Positions 1 to 8,437 of a stretch of DNA of 50,217 nucleotides are shown piece by piece. Source of the DNA: JAZKIX01 sp040384645 (lineage in GTDB: Bacteria; Pseudomonadota; Gammaproteobacteria; Burkholderiales; Burkholderiaceae_D); contig JAZKIX010000108.1 of the NCBI GenBank assembly GCA_040384645.1, positions 1 to 50,217 on the forward strand, read 5' to 3'. Position numbers and translations under genes: made by a program. A model generated the notes under the pieces. It did not search any database and was not told the origin of the DNA. It saw only the letters and a program-made list of their open reading frames with translations. The number at the start of each line of letters is the position of its first letter. Within the stretch, counting starts at the first letter, position 1.

Positions 1-33
1 AATCCCGGTTTGAATGATGAGGAAGTCGATTGA
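1..33 (+). CDS. C-terminal end of an upstream gene (partial)
   Basis: Frame 1 reads from the first base as NPGLNDEEVD followed by TGA at 31-33. The stop overlaps the TTG start of the next gene in the arrangement TTGA, a typical sign of translational coupling. Only ten residues are visible, so no function can be given. It suggests the next gene is not the first of its operon. Confidence 0.45.
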   Translation, partial: NPGLNDEEVD

Positions 34-1130
34 AGACGGTTATTTTAGGGGGCTATGGCAATTTTGGCGCAAGGATTTGCCGCGCCCTGTCCGACAGCGC
101 CGGCATTGAACTGGTCATCGCAGGCCGCAACAAGGATCAGGCAAGCGCATTAGCGGCCCAATTAAAATCTGGCACCGGCGTCTTGCAACTGGATCTGGGC
201 CAAGCCGATCTAACCCAGAAATTATTGGGGGCCGGGGCCGAACTGGTGATCCATACCGCCGGCCCATTTCAACAGCAAGGGTATGAGGTGCCGTTGGCAG
301 TCGCTGCGGTAAAGGCGCACTATATCGACCTGGCCGATGGCCGCCGTTTTGTGTGCGATTTTCCTGCGGCCTGCGATCAGGCCTTTCGCGCCGCTGGAAG
401 GATTGCCATCAGCGGTGCCAGCACGGTGCCGGCATTGTCATCCGCCGTGGTTGACAGCCTGACCCATGATTGGCGCAGTATCGAATCAATCGATTGTTGT
501 ATCGCCCCCGCACAAACCGCGCCACGCGGGATTGCGACCTTGGAAGGCGTGATGAATTATTGTGGCGCGCCGATTCAGGTTTGGCACGATGCGCAGTGGA
601 TCACGGCATATGGCTGGGCCGATCTTGCAAGGATAGAGTTTTTACGCTTGCGGCCACGCCTTGGCGCGCTGTGCGACATTCCTGATCTGGAACTGTTTCC
701 GGCGTATTACCGGGGCGTGCGCTCGGTCATGTTCCGCGCAGCACTGGAAATTGGCCTGACCCAGCGTATCTTTGCAGGCATGGCGGCGCTACGGCGTGCC
801 GATATCCTGCGTCGACCGGAACGCTTCGCCAAATTTATCAATATGAGTGCAAAAAGCTTGGATTTTTTGGGATCGTCACTGGGTGGGATGGTGGTACGGG
901 TCATTGGCATCGATGCGGCTGGATCGCCCGTCCAACGCGCATGGCATATCGCGGCCGACCATGACCACGGCCCGGAAATCCCCGCCATGCCGGCCATCCT
1001 GTTGGCGCGCCGACTGGCAGCGAATGGCATCACCGACTGCGGCGCACATACCTGTATCAGTCGCTTGGCGCTATCGGATTTCGCCCCGGAATTTGCCAAA
1101 TGGGACATGGTAACGGATGCGGTCGGCTAG
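30..1130 (+). CDS. Saccharopine dehydrogenase-like NAD(P)-binding oxidoreductase
   Basis: The 366-residue protein opens with a Rossmann fingerprint (VILGGYGNFGARICRAL, residues ~4-20) followed by an acidic/arginine strand end (VIAGRNKD), as in the saccharopine dehydrogenase NADP-binding family. The family includes enzymes with many substrates, and nothing here fixes the substrate. The start is TTG at 30, with GGAAG at 21-25 as ribosome binding site, overlapping the preceding stop. The stop codon lies inside a 14-bp tandem duplication (1117-1130 and 1131-1144, one mismatch), so a second in-register TAG follows. The SRPBCC gene begins 52 bp downstream and is probably co-transcribed. Confidence 0.75.
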   Translation: MKTVILGGYGNFGARICRALSDSAGIELVIAGRNKDQASALAAQLKSGTGVLQLDLGQADLTQKLLGAGAELVIHTAGPFQQQGYEVPLAVAAVKAHYIDLADGRRFVCDFPAACDQAFRAAGRIAISGASTVPALSSAVVDSLTHDWRSIESIDCCIAPAQTAPRGIATLEGVMNYCGAPIQVWHDAQWITAYGWADLARIEFLRLRPRLGALCDIPDLELFPAYYRGVRSVMFRAALEIGLTQRIFAGMAALRRADILRRPERFAKFINMSAKSLDFLGSSLGGMVVRVIGIDAAGSPVQRAWHIAADHDHGPEIPAMPAILLARRLAANGITDCGAHTCISRLALSDFAPEFAKWDMVTDAVG

Positions 1131-1182
1131 ACGCGGTCGGCTAGATTTGTTCAGTAATACGTAAGCAAGGAGTGTAAAAAAT

Positions 1183-1701
1183 ATGGTGCATGAACGCCTG
1201 GAGTTCGAAATGCCCGCCGCCTGTGCGCTGGTTTTCGACGTATTCCATTACCACCACTGGCGTGCGCGTTGGGATAGCCTGGTGGACAAAACCCTTGTCA
1301 TCGGCGGCGCGCCCTGCCCCTATGTCGGCGCGATCTCTGAAAACGTGGGTGGCGGTTTATTGCGGCCTCTGTCCATGCGTACCCAATTTATTCGCTTTGA
1401 CCGGCCCCGCATTGCGGCTGCCACGATGCTGGGGCAATCGTTTCCTTTCACCCGTTGGGCGGCCTCGATGCAACATCGTGAACTGGAAGCGGATGCGCAA
1501 CGCTCACTGATGATTTACACCTATACATTGGAAACCGGACCTACCGCACTGCGCTGGTGCCTTGAGCCGATAGTCAAATTGATTTTTGGCTGGCAAACCC
1601 GCAAGCGGTTTTCACGTATGCAGGCTTTCTTGGCGCAGAACGCCGATGAAGTCATGCAATGGCAACGGGACTCAGGTTTAGCGGCCGCCAACGAACCTTA
1701 A
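1183..1701 (+). CDS. SRPBCC (START/polyketide cyclase-like) domain protein
   Basis: The 172-residue protein has the layout of the SRPBCC ligand-binding fold: an N-terminal strand (HERLEFEMPAACALVFDVF), alternating strands, and a long C-terminal helix. The fold binds hydrophobic ligands in a deep cavity, and small stand-alone members are often of unknown role. The start is ATG at 1183 with AAGGAG about 12 bases upstream. It follows the saccharopine-dehydrogenase-like gene on the same strand. Pairing of such an oxidoreductase with an SRPBCC protein suggests action on a shared lipid-like or aromatic substrate, which is inference. Confidence 0.6.
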   Translation: MVHERLEFEMPAACALVFDVFHYHHWRARWDSLVDKTLVIGGAPCPYVGAISENVGGGLLRPLSMRTQFIRFDRPRIAAATMLGQSFPFTRWAASMQHRELEADAQRSLMIYTYTLETGPTALRWCLEPIVKLIFGWQTRKRFSRMQAFLAQNADEVMQWQRDSGLAAANEP

Positions 1702-2123
1702 ACGCCGCCAAACACATGAATCCATCGGACAGTCGCTGACGCGACTGGGATTGGCTACTGGCTAGCGCTACAAAATCGAACTAACCTCGCGTCCCAACTG
1801 ACCTCCCGTCCCAATAGTGGTAATACGAGCGTTATTGGGAATGGCTCAGTTATCCCGCCTTTCTGTTGATGATCGTGATTTACGAGCTGACGGCTCAAGC
1901 CAGCCTGGAAAGCAAGACGACAAATTGCAAGCAAAAAAATCCGGGACCAGCCTGAGCTGATCCCGGATTTTAAAAATCAATTCTTGTTTAAGCCGCTGAA
2001 GCTGCCGAAGCTACTTTTGCTACGACTGTCTTTTTATGTTTTTCTTGCTGTGTTTCGCTTTTTTCACCGGTGTTGCAGGATCCGAAACAAAAGTTTACGT
2101 ACTGCCATAACGCCCCGATAAAC
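1702..2123. other. Intergenic region with possible gene remnant
   Basis: This 422-bp stretch separates the convergent SRPBCC and yjfB-like genes. Apart from the terminator at 1937-1970, its right part (1988-2090, minus strand) reads in two frames as Lys/Ala/Val-rich peptide (ATPVKKAKHSKK in one frame, KKTVVAKVASAASAA in another). It resembles a frameshifted tail of a histone-H1-like protein. I see no start codon with a ribosome binding site for an intact gene. Nothing else is recognisable. Confidence 0.4.
1937..1970 (-). terminator. Rho-independent terminator, minus strand
   Basis: Inverted arms AATCCGGGACCAG and CTGATCCCGGATT (one mismatch) enclose a short loop. Read on the minus strand the hairpin is followed by a run of seven T. 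It would end transcripts coming from the yjfB-like gene. Confidence 0.8.
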
Positions 2124-2333
2124 TCAGGCCTTGGTGTTGATATGGTTACCCAAATGGGCTGGCAAATTCGCCGTCGGCGCGGGTTGGATGGCATCGATCA
2201 GGGCGGTTGCAGTCGAGGTTTGTATCTGCATTGCCTTCTTGAGCACTGCCATATCCACATCTTGCTTGGTGCCGGTTTCGGCGATGCTTGTTGCTGCGCC
2301 GCTAATGCCTGAGATATCCATATTGGCCTCCAT
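2124..2333 (-). CDS. YjfB-family putative motility protein
   Basis: This 69-residue protein begins MDISGISGAATSIAETGTKQD after a short MEAN leader and continues into a helix (VDMAVLKKAMQIQTSTATAL). This matches the small YjfB family of proteins linked to flagellar motility in other bacteria. No flagellar genes are in the window, so the role rests on family resemblance. The start is ATG at 2333, with a GGAGG-like sequence absent but AG-rich sequence upstream; M5 is an alternative start. A strong terminator lies about 150 bp downstream. Confidence 0.7.
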   Translation of the reverse strand: MEANMDISGISGAATSIAETGTKQDVDMAVLKKAMQIQTSTATALIDAIQPAPTANLPAHLGNHINTKA

Positions 2334-2385
2334 TTAGTCGAGAAAAAGAGTAGTACCTACGTTAGCGACGGCCAGGAAAAATTCT

Positions 2386-2916
2386 TTAGGCGATACCGAA
2401 ACTGCGCGTCAGCCAAGCCAATACCGCCTCTGGCGCATTCAGGTCTAGCCAGCACACGGTCGACGACAACGCCGGCGGTGCCGGCACGTCGGAGGCGACC
2501 GCGACGATATGCGGGTCGTTCAGGTACAAAGGCGGCTGCCCCAAGGCTGGCCGGTGTACTTCCAGCTTGGGAATCGGATCCCACTTGAAGCCTTCAACCA
2601 GTGTCAGATCGGCTGGTGCCAACCGCGCCAACTGCTGCTCCAGGCTTGGCTCGACGGCGCCGCGCAATTCATGCACTAATGCGAAACGAAATGGCGACGC
2701 CACCATCACTTCAGCCGCGCCGGCACGCCGCAAGCGGGCGCTGTCTTTATGCGCCGGTTCCAGGATTAAATCGTGGTGGCTATGCTTGATGACATTGATG
2801 CGCAAGCCTTTGGTTGCCAAACCGGCAATCAAATGCTCCAATAAGGTCGTTTTGCCGCTGCCAGACCAGCCGACGATGCCTAGCACGCGCTGGGGTGAAA
2901 GATCGATTGCACTCAT
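2386..2916 (-). CDS. mobB: Molybdopterin-guanine dinucleotide biosynthesis adaptor MobB
   Basis: MobB is a GTP-binding helper for MobA, which attaches GMP to molybdopterin to form the MGD cofactor. The protein has a P-loop (GWSGSGKTTLLEHLI) near the N terminus, then VIKHSHHDL and LVEGFKWDPIPKLEVHR, both typical of MobB. I chose the ATG at 2916 (176 aa). The frame stays open to 2958, but that extension runs towards the dispersed repeat at 2941-3019 and lacks a ribosome binding site. mobA and other moco genes are not adjacent. The gene is divergent from the glycerate kinase gene. Confidence 0.88.
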   Translation of the reverse strand: MSAIDLSPQRVLGIVGWSGSGKTTLLEHLIAGLATKGLRINVIKHSHHDLILEPAHKDSARLRRAGAAEVMVASPFRFALVHELRGAVEPSLEQQLARLAPADLTLVEGFKWDPIPKLEVHRPALGQPPLYLNDPHIVAVASDVPAPPALSSTVCWLDLNAPEAVLAWLTRSFGIA

Positions 2917-2940
2917 ATCGCCAGCAAATAGTGAAGGTTT

Positions 2941-3019
2941 TAACGGGGTATTATACAAAACACCTGCTTACCCGCAGGTATTTAGCGGCTCATTTTTTAT
3001 ACTAGCCCCAGTATATTTT
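2941..3019 (-). repeat. Dispersed ~80-bp intergenic repeat, copy 1
   Basis: On the minus strand it reads AAAATATACT-GGGGCT-AGTATA, then CCTGCGGGTAAGCAGG, then TATAATACCCCG. It lies between divergent mobB and glycerate kinase. It shares the 5' stem, the TGCGGG core and the ATACCCC end with nine other copies in the window. Confidence 0.8.
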
Positions 3020-3107
3020 CACATCAAAAGAGCTGAAAAACTGAGGCAGAACCAATTCGAACTGCGTGCTGCATTCTTTAAAATCTGTGCTAACCCTAGA
3101 TTGCCCA

Positions 3108-4376
3108 ATGAATTCTGACCAGGCCAGTACCTTTTTACTCGATCTATTTCATAGCGCCGTCGCGGCATCGGGCGCACAGCACTGCCTTGCGGCATATCTG
3201 CCATCGCCTCCGGTGCAAGGCCGCAGCATCGTGATTGGTGCCGGCAAAGCAGCAGCCGCCATGGCCAGCACGGTCGAAGCCCACTGGCGCGGCGACTTGT
3301 CGGGGCTGGTCGTAACGCGCTACGGCCACGGCGTCGCCTGTGAAAAAATCGAAGTGCTGGAAGCTGCCCATCCCGTGCCCGATCAAGCTGGCCAGCGCGC
3401 CGCGCAGCGCATCCTCGACCTGGTGCAAAACCTGACGACCAACGACCTGGTGCTATGCCTCATGTCAGGCGGCGGCTCGGCGTTGCTCAGCTTGCCCGCA
3501 GCCGGTATCAGCTTGCAAGAAAAACAGGCGATCAATCGCGCCTTGTTAACAAGCGGCGCCAGCATTGCCGAAATCAATTGCGTGCGCAAACATTTATCCG
3601 CGATCAAAGGCGGCCGCCTGGCATTGGCGTGCGGCGCTGCACGGGTTGTCACGCTACTCATTTCCGATGTCGCGGGCGACGATCCGGCCACCATTGCCAG
3701 CGGCCCGACCCTGCCCGATGCCACCACTTGTGCCGATGCGCTGGCGGTGTTGCGCAAATTCGCCATCGCGCTACCGCCTTCGGCACAACACCATCTGGCA
3801 TCCGGCGCCGGCGAAACGCCCAAACCCGGCGATCCGCGCTTCGCCCATCACAGCGCCCACATCATCGCCAACGCCCAGCAAGCGCTGGAAGCCGCAGCGG
3901 CCACCGCTCGTGCCGCCGGCATTACGCCATACATCCTGTCCGACCGGATCGAAGGCGAAGCACGCCAAGTCGGCCAGCAACAAGCCACATTGGCACGCCA
4001 AATCGCCGCCGGCAACACCTCCTATCAACGTCCTTGCGTGCTGTTGTCAGGCGGCGAAACCACCGTTACCGTGCGCGGTCAAGGACGCGGCGGGCGCAAT
4101 GCCGAATTCCTGCTCAGCCTGGCCGTCGCTCTCGAAGCGGCGCCGGCTATCCATGCCTTGGCCTGCGATACCGATGGCATCGACGGCAGCGAACACAATG
4201 CCGGCGCGCTGTGCCAGCCAGATACTTTGCTGCGTGCCGGGGCGTTTGGTTTAAAAGCCGATGCCATGTTGGATGACAACGACGCTTACAGCTTTTTTGC
4301 ATCTATCGACGATCTGGTCGTGACTGGCCCGACGCGGACCAATGTCAACGATTTTCGTGCGATTTTGATACTTTGA
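3108..4376 (+). CDS. Glycerate 2-kinase (DUF4147/MOFRL family)
   Basis: The enzyme phosphorylates D-glycerate to 2-phosphoglycerate, feeding glyoxylate, tartrate or serine-cycle carbon into glycolysis. The 422-residue protein has the two-domain layout of the family. An N-terminal DUF4147 domain carries IGAGKAAAAMA (~44) and the glycine-rich CLMSGGGSALL; the C-terminal MOFRL domain carries LSGGETTVTVRGQGRGGRN and ACDTDGIDGSE. Older annotations call this family TtuD/hydroxypyruvate reductase. I chose ATG at 3108 because the 14 residues encoded before it do not look like the family start. No glyoxylate pathway genes are adjacent. Confidence 0.85.
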   Translation: MNSDQASTFLLDLFHSAVAASGAQHCLAAYLPSPPVQGRSIVIGAGKAAAAMASTVEAHWRGDLSGLVVTRYGHGVACEKIEVLEAAHPVPDQAGQRAAQRILDLVQNLTTNDLVLCLMSGGGSALLSLPAAGISLQEKQAINRALLTSGASIAEINCVRKHLSAIKGGRLALACGAARVVTLLISDVAGDDPATIASGPTLPDATTCADALAVLRKFAIALPPSAQHHLASGAGETPKPGDPRFAHHSAHIIANAQQALEAAAATARAAGITPYILSDRIEGEARQVGQQQATLARQIAAGNTSYQRPCVLLSGGETTVTVRGQGRGGRNAEFLLSLAVALEAAPAIHALACDTDGIDGSEHNAGALCQPDTLLRAGAFGLKADAMLDDNDAYSFFASIDDLVVTGPTRTNVNDFRAILIL

Positions 4377-4447
4377 CGGCCTACTGCGCCCCCCTTTTTC
4401 AACCGAAAGCCATTCCATACAACTATCGGTACTTATAAGACAAACCC

Positions 4448-5746
4448 ATGCATTCACCCATCACCACCCAACACTTTGAATACCGCTCCGCCACCAAACA
4501 CCATGCCGTCGATCCTCTCAAAAAGCGCATTTTTTGGCTGAGCCTTTTAGCGCTCACCGTCATTGCGGCAGTGATGGCAATCCATATACTCCAGCTCGCT
4601 GGCATCGCAAACTGGAATGACTTGCAACAGCATTTCTTGCCTAAATCCAGCACTGCTGTGAGCGCTTCCCATGTCGACTCCAGCGCGCATCGCGCGGTCG
4701 AATCAGCACTGGTGGAGCAGCAAGGCACTAATGCCCGCTTGCGGGGAAATTTCCTGCCGCTGTCGATTTATTTGCTGATCGCCTGCGCTCTGGTGTGGCT
4801 AGAAAAAGCGGCGTCGAAACGCAGTGCGCTGGCCTTGACGGATCAGACCTTGAGCCGCCACTTTCAATTGCCCTTCAACTTAAACACGGCGTTCCCGCTC
4901 AGCTGGCAAATCGGGTTACACGACATCACCTCGGCAGAATTGATTCTACCCACGATGTTTGGTGCAATTCCGGTGCCTGCCAAAGTACGATTGCGCGTCC
5001 ACCATCGTGGCGGCCCGGCCCAGACACTTTTCCCAGCGATGTGGTTCGTACCCGGCAGCCAGCCGCGCCCGAGGTTGATGCCGTCTGAAACACCGAGCTT
5101 GTTTGCCAATCCCTTCCGTCTTTGGCGCCGCCCAGAAAACCAGGCAATTGCACACGCCGCGTTGACTGACTTTCCTCTTGTGCACGCCTTGCGCGCGCAC
5201 GGCATTGGCGTCTCGGAATCCCACTCCCATATTGCCAGCCAGAACCTGTTCGCCAGCCGCTCAGTCAAACTTGGCCTGCTGGTTGCACTTGGGCTGGTTA
5301 TCGCCACCATCGGTCTGATGATCGTGCGCAAAAACCAGCATTTGCAATATGACTTCCCACGTTGGCTCGACCTGTCGGTCGGCACTGCCGCTTTCATTGC
5401 GTTCTGGCTAATGAGCCACCGCGACACGCCGCCCGCGCTAACCTCCACGCGCGCCTTCGGCGCATTGTGCTTTGCCGTCGGCGTGGCAGTCAGCGCACAG
5501 CAAATTGTGTTGCTGGTGAATGGACTCGGGCTAGGCGCTGAGCAAGCGCAAACCTTTGAAGTGCGTGGCGGGAATTTGCAAGCGCTGCCTAGCCAGAGCG
5601 CTATCGGCACCATTGTGCTGGCAGGTAACCACGGTCGCGCCCCTTGGCTGCAGGACGGCACCAAGCTCACGCTGACGGTGCAGCGAGGGCGTTTGGGCTT
5701 ATGGGAATTCGACGATGCGCCGCTGCGGCGATTGCCGGATCGATGA
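4448..5746 (+). CDS. Hypothetical multi-pass membrane protein
   Basis: I do not recognise this 432-residue protein. It has a hydrophobic segment near the N terminus (~28-50, FWLSLLALTVIAAVMAIHIL), a second around 100-118, a large polar region of about 150 residues, then three further segments between ~270 and 360 (VKLGLLVALGLVIATIGLMI and following). It ends in a polar tail of about 70 residues. The arrangement suggests an inner-membrane protein with two sizeable soluble parts. It lies 71 bp after the glycerate kinase gene on the same strand and may be co-transcribed. A copy of the dispersed repeat begins 39 bp after its stop. Confidence 0.6.
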   Translation: MHSPITTQHFEYRSATKHHAVDPLKKRIFWLSLLALTVIAAVMAIHILQLAGIANWNDLQQHFLPKSSTAVSASHVDSSAHRAVESALVEQQGTNARLRGNFLPLSIYLLIACALVWLEKAASKRSALALTDQTLSRHFQLPFNLNTAFPLSWQIGLHDITSAELILPTMFGAIPVPAKVRLRVHHRGGPAQTLFPAMWFVPGSQPRPRLMPSETPSLFANPFRLWRRPENQAIAHAALTDFPLVHALRAHGIGVSESHSHIASQNLFASRSVKLGLLVALGLVIATIGLMIVRKNQHLQYDFPRWLDLSVGTAAFIAFWLMSHRDTPPALTSTRAFGALCFAVGVAVSAQQIVLLVNGLGLGAEQAQTFEVRGGNLQALPSQSAIGTIVLAGNHGRAPWLQDGTKLTLTVQRGRLGLWEFDDAPLRRLPDR

Positions 5747-5785
5747 GGAAGCCGGTTTGCGACGTGAAATTGGCCACAACCGGCT

Positions 5786-5866
5786 AAAATATACTCACTG
5801 CAGTATTTTTAAAGGGGCAACAAAAACGAGCGGGATCGGCATTGTTTTGGCATATACCCCCTATAT
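5786..5866 (+). repeat. Dispersed ~80-bp intergenic repeat, copy 2
   Basis: It reads AAAATATACT-CACTGC-AGTATTTTTAAAG, then GAGCGGGATCGGCATTG, then GGCATATACCCCCTATA. This is one of the copies closest to the consensus. It sits between two plus-strand genes; the rest of the 238-bp interval shows nothing recognisable. Confidence 0.85.
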
Positions 5867-5984
5867 TCAACTAAAAATTACACATTGAAAAGCAACAACG
5901 GGCAAAAGAGTAATCCTGGCGCCAATTCGTTTCTTTGACTACCACCGTGCACAACGATTATTTATTAAAACATCCCCATCCTCC

Positions 5985-6848
5985 ATGCGTCGTCGCCTCC
6001 TCATTCCCATCGTCATAGCCGCAACTTTCCTGCTCCCCATTTTCGGTGCCGGCGAAGTACTCAGTCACCACGCCCACCGTTCGATTGGCACGCCGCCGCC
6101 CGACCTGTCCGCACAAAATATAAAATTTCACGACGGTACTGGACAATCGATTTCTGGCTGGATGGTGCATGGCAAACCGGGCGCTGGGGTGGTGCTGTTG
6201 CTGCACGGGGTGCGGGCCGATCGACGAGAGATGCTTGGCCGGGCGCGTTTTCTCAAGCAATTGGATTACTCGGTGCTATTAATCGACTTGCCGGCGCACG
6301 GCGAAAGTAGCGGCGAATATATCAGTTACGGCTTGAAGGAAGCGCAAGGCGTCAAATCTGCCTTGACCTATCTGGCACGCACGCTGCCGTCGGAGAAGGT
6401 CGGCGTCATCGGCGTGTCGTTGGGCGCGGCCGCTTTGGTATTGGCCAAACCAACGCCGGCGCCGAGTGCCGTCGTGCTGGAATCGATGTTCCCGACCATC
6501 CGCGAAGCGGTCACGGATCGACTCAATCTTTATCTTGGCTCAGCCGGTGAATACCTCGCACCTTTGCTGCTCTGGCAAATGCCGCTGCGCTTTTCGATCT
6601 CGCCGGATCAACTGCGCCCGATCCAGGAACTAGCGGCATGGCACGCGCCGATATTGATCGCAGCCGGTGCGATCGATCAACATACAACACTGGCAGAAAC
6701 AAAGCGCATATTCGCCGCTGCTAACCAACCCAAACAACTCTGGGTGGTCGATGCAGCCGCCCATGTCGATCTGCACGCCTTTGACACAAAAACCTACGAA
6801 GCAAAAATCTCCACGTTCCTGGCCCAACACCTGCGCACGGGGTCTTGA
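5985..6848 (+). CDS. Exported or membrane-anchored alpha/beta hydrolase
   Basis: This 287-residue serine hydrolase has a hydrophobic N-terminal anchor or signal (LLIPIVIAATFLLPIFGAG, ~5-23). It carries the oxyanion-strand motif LLLHGVRADRREM, the nucleophile elbow GVSLGAA with Ser145, a candidate acid in GAIDQHT and a catalytic His in AAAHVDLH near the C terminus. It resembles the BAAT/FrsA-like and YqkD-type hydrolases. The substrate cannot be told from sequence. It is flanked on both sides by copies of the dispersed repeat, and so seems to be a separate transcription unit. Confidence 0.8.
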   Translation: MRRRLLIPIVIAATFLLPIFGAGEVLSHHAHRSIGTPPPDLSAQNIKFHDGTGQSISGWMVHGKPGAGVVLLLHGVRADRREMLGRARFLKQLDYSVLLIDLPAHGESSGEYISYGLKEAQGVKSALTYLARTLPSEKVGVIGVSLGAAALVLAKPTPAPSAVVLESMFPTIREAVTDRLNLYLGSAGEYLAPLLLWQMPLRFSISPDQLRPIQELAAWHAPILIAAGAIDQHTTLAETKRIFAAANQPKQLWVVDAAAHVDLHAFDTKTYEAKISTFLAQHLRTGS

Positions 6849-6873
6849 AGGATTTCGGCGAATCTGGCAAAAG

Positions 6874-6948
6874 TGCAGGGTCTCAGCCAAAACGTACCCT
6901 GCCCCGCAGGTTTTCTATACGCGCTTAAAAATACTGTCGTTAGTATGA
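6874..6948 (-). repeat. Dispersed ~80-bp intergenic repeat, copy 3 (divergent)
   Basis: On the minus strand it reads CATACT-AACGAC-AGTATTTTTAAG, then CCTGCGGG, then an inverted pair GCAGGGT/ACCCTGC. The 3' end lacks the usual ATACCCC but keeps a hairpin in the same place. The remainder of the 325-bp interval before phnM holds only the Pho-box-like promoter. Confidence 0.65.
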
Positions 6949-7100
6949 GTCGGGCAACGCGCCAATATTGCGGGCGCAGGCTGGCACCACAAAAACTGGA
7001 GCGCGCATTAACTCCCGCGATCAACAATATTTTTCGTCTACGAAAGCATTTTTTAAAGAACCATGCCTGCAGTCAATTCATATGCCGATAATTTTATCGC

Positions 7101-7134
7101 TTGTCAATGGCCGGTCATATTCGCGCTTTAGGAT
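7101..7134 (+). promoter_or_regulatory. Pho-box-like PhoB site and -10 element upstream of phnM
   Basis: Two heptamers, TTGTCAA (7101-7107) and CGGTCAT (7112-7118), are spaced exactly 11 bp apart, resembling the PhoB consensus CTGTCAT-N4-CTGTCAT. Exactly 10 bp after the second one comes TAGGAT (7129-7134), which fits a -10 element. phnM starts 40 bp later. In enterobacteria PhoB half-sites take the place of the -35 box with this spacing. Confidence 0.6.
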
Positions 7135-7173
7135 GAATTGATTCAATTCTTTATTTGATCCTTCGGGCGGCTT

Positions 7174-8403
7174 ATGAATATGCGCAATATGCAAGATGCA
7201 CACTTGCTGATTCAAGGGGCGAGTGCGCTGGTACACCAGCAGCACACGGGAGAAGAATGGATGGTGACCGACGCCATGCTGGCTGGCTCGCGTATAGAGC
7301 AACTCAGCTCGCCGTTGCAAAATCGCCGCTGCTTCGATAGCGCCGTGTTTGACGCCAGCAATTTATTGCTGCTGCCAGGTATCGTCGATTTGCACGGCGA
7401 TGCCTTTGAACGCCAGTTGCAACCGCGTCCGTATACGGCGTTTGCCCACGACATTGCCTTGGCCGACACCGATCGGCAACTGGTCGCCAACGGCATTACG
7501 ACTGCCTACCACGGCGTGACCTATTCGTGGGAAGGCGGCTTGCGAGGGCGCGAAGCGGCGGTGGCCATGCTCGAACACGTCAACCAGCAACGCCATCGTG
7601 CTTGCGCCGATCACCGGATTCACTTGCGCTTTGAAACCCATCACGCCGATGGCGTAGCGGATGCCTTGCGCTGGATCGCAGAAGGCAAAGTCGATTTCCT
7701 TGCCTTTAACGACCACTTGCCCTCGATTGCGGCGAAATCTGCCCAGCCCGAAAAATTGGCAACTTACGCCGAGCGTGCGCGATGCAGCGGCAAGATTTTC
7801 AAGGAACGGTTGCAATACGCGCAAAGCCGCGATGAGTGCGTGTGGGACAACATCACCGCGCTGGCCGGCGCCTGCCATCAATACGGTGTGCCGATGGCTT
7901 CGCATGACGATCAAAGCTGCAGCGACCGTGAGCGTTTCGATACGCTCGGCGTGGGCATCAGCGAATTCCCACGCACCCAGGACGCCTTGTTTACCGCGAT
8001 GGCGCTGGACAATCTGGTAGTCCTGGGCGCGCCCAATGTCTTGCTAGGCGGCAGTCATAGCGGCAGTCTGGCCACAATTGACGCGGTGCGTAGCCGCATG
8101 TGCGACATCATGGCTTCCGATTATTACTACCCTTCGCTCTTGCACGCCCCGTTCAAGCTGGCGCATCTGGGCGCCTGTTCGCTGGCCGAAGCCTGGCGGC
8201 TGGTAGCAGAGAACCCGGCGCGTGCCTTGGGCCTGAAGGATCGCGGCGTAATTGCCGAAGGATGCCGCGCCGACCTGCTGCTGGTCGAGGCAGCGACCGA
8301 TGGCACGGTGCGCCTGGTGGCCACCATCGCCGCCGGCAAGCTGGTGTACTGCGCCGAGCCAGAGCGCATGATGGCGCACTTCCCGTACCGAATGACAGCC
8401 TGA
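7174..8403 (+). CDS. phnM: Alpha-D-ribose 1-methylphosphonate 5-triphosphate diphosphatase PhnM
   Basis: PhnM removes pyrophosphate from ribose 1-methylphosphonate 5-triphosphate in the C-P lyase pathway. This 409-residue amidohydrolase has the metal-binding start of the fold (LPGIVDLHGDAFERQLQPRP), the mid-protein MASHDDQS and the signature GAPNVLLGGSHSGS. The length fits the family (about 380 aa) with a slightly longer N terminus; M6 is an alternative start. The next gene encodes a DUF1045-PhnN fusion, so the pair covers PhnM and two later steps. The core lyase genes phnG-L are not in the window. A Pho-box-like site lies directly upstream. Confidence 0.9.
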   Translation: MNMRNMQDAHLLIQGASALVHQQHTGEEWMVTDAMLAGSRIEQLSSPLQNRRCFDSAVFDASNLLLLPGIVDLHGDAFERQLQPRPYTAFAHDIALADTDRQLVANGITTAYHGVTYSWEGGLRGREAAVAMLEHVNQQRHRACADHRIHLRFETHHADGVADALRWIAEGKVDFLAFNDHLPSIAAKSAQPEKLATYAERARCSGKIFKERLQYAQSRDECVWDNITALAGACHQYGVPMASHDDQSCSDRERFDTLGVGISEFPRTQDALFTAMALDNLVVLGAPNVLLGGSHSGSLATIDAVRSRMCDIMASDYYYPSLLHAPFKLAHLGACSLAEAWRLVAENPARALGLKDRGVIAEGCRADLLLVEAATDGTVRLVATIAAGKLVYCAEPERMMAHFPYRMTA

Positions 8404-8437
8404 CGGCATCACGCAGTGAAGCCATCATGAGCACGCC

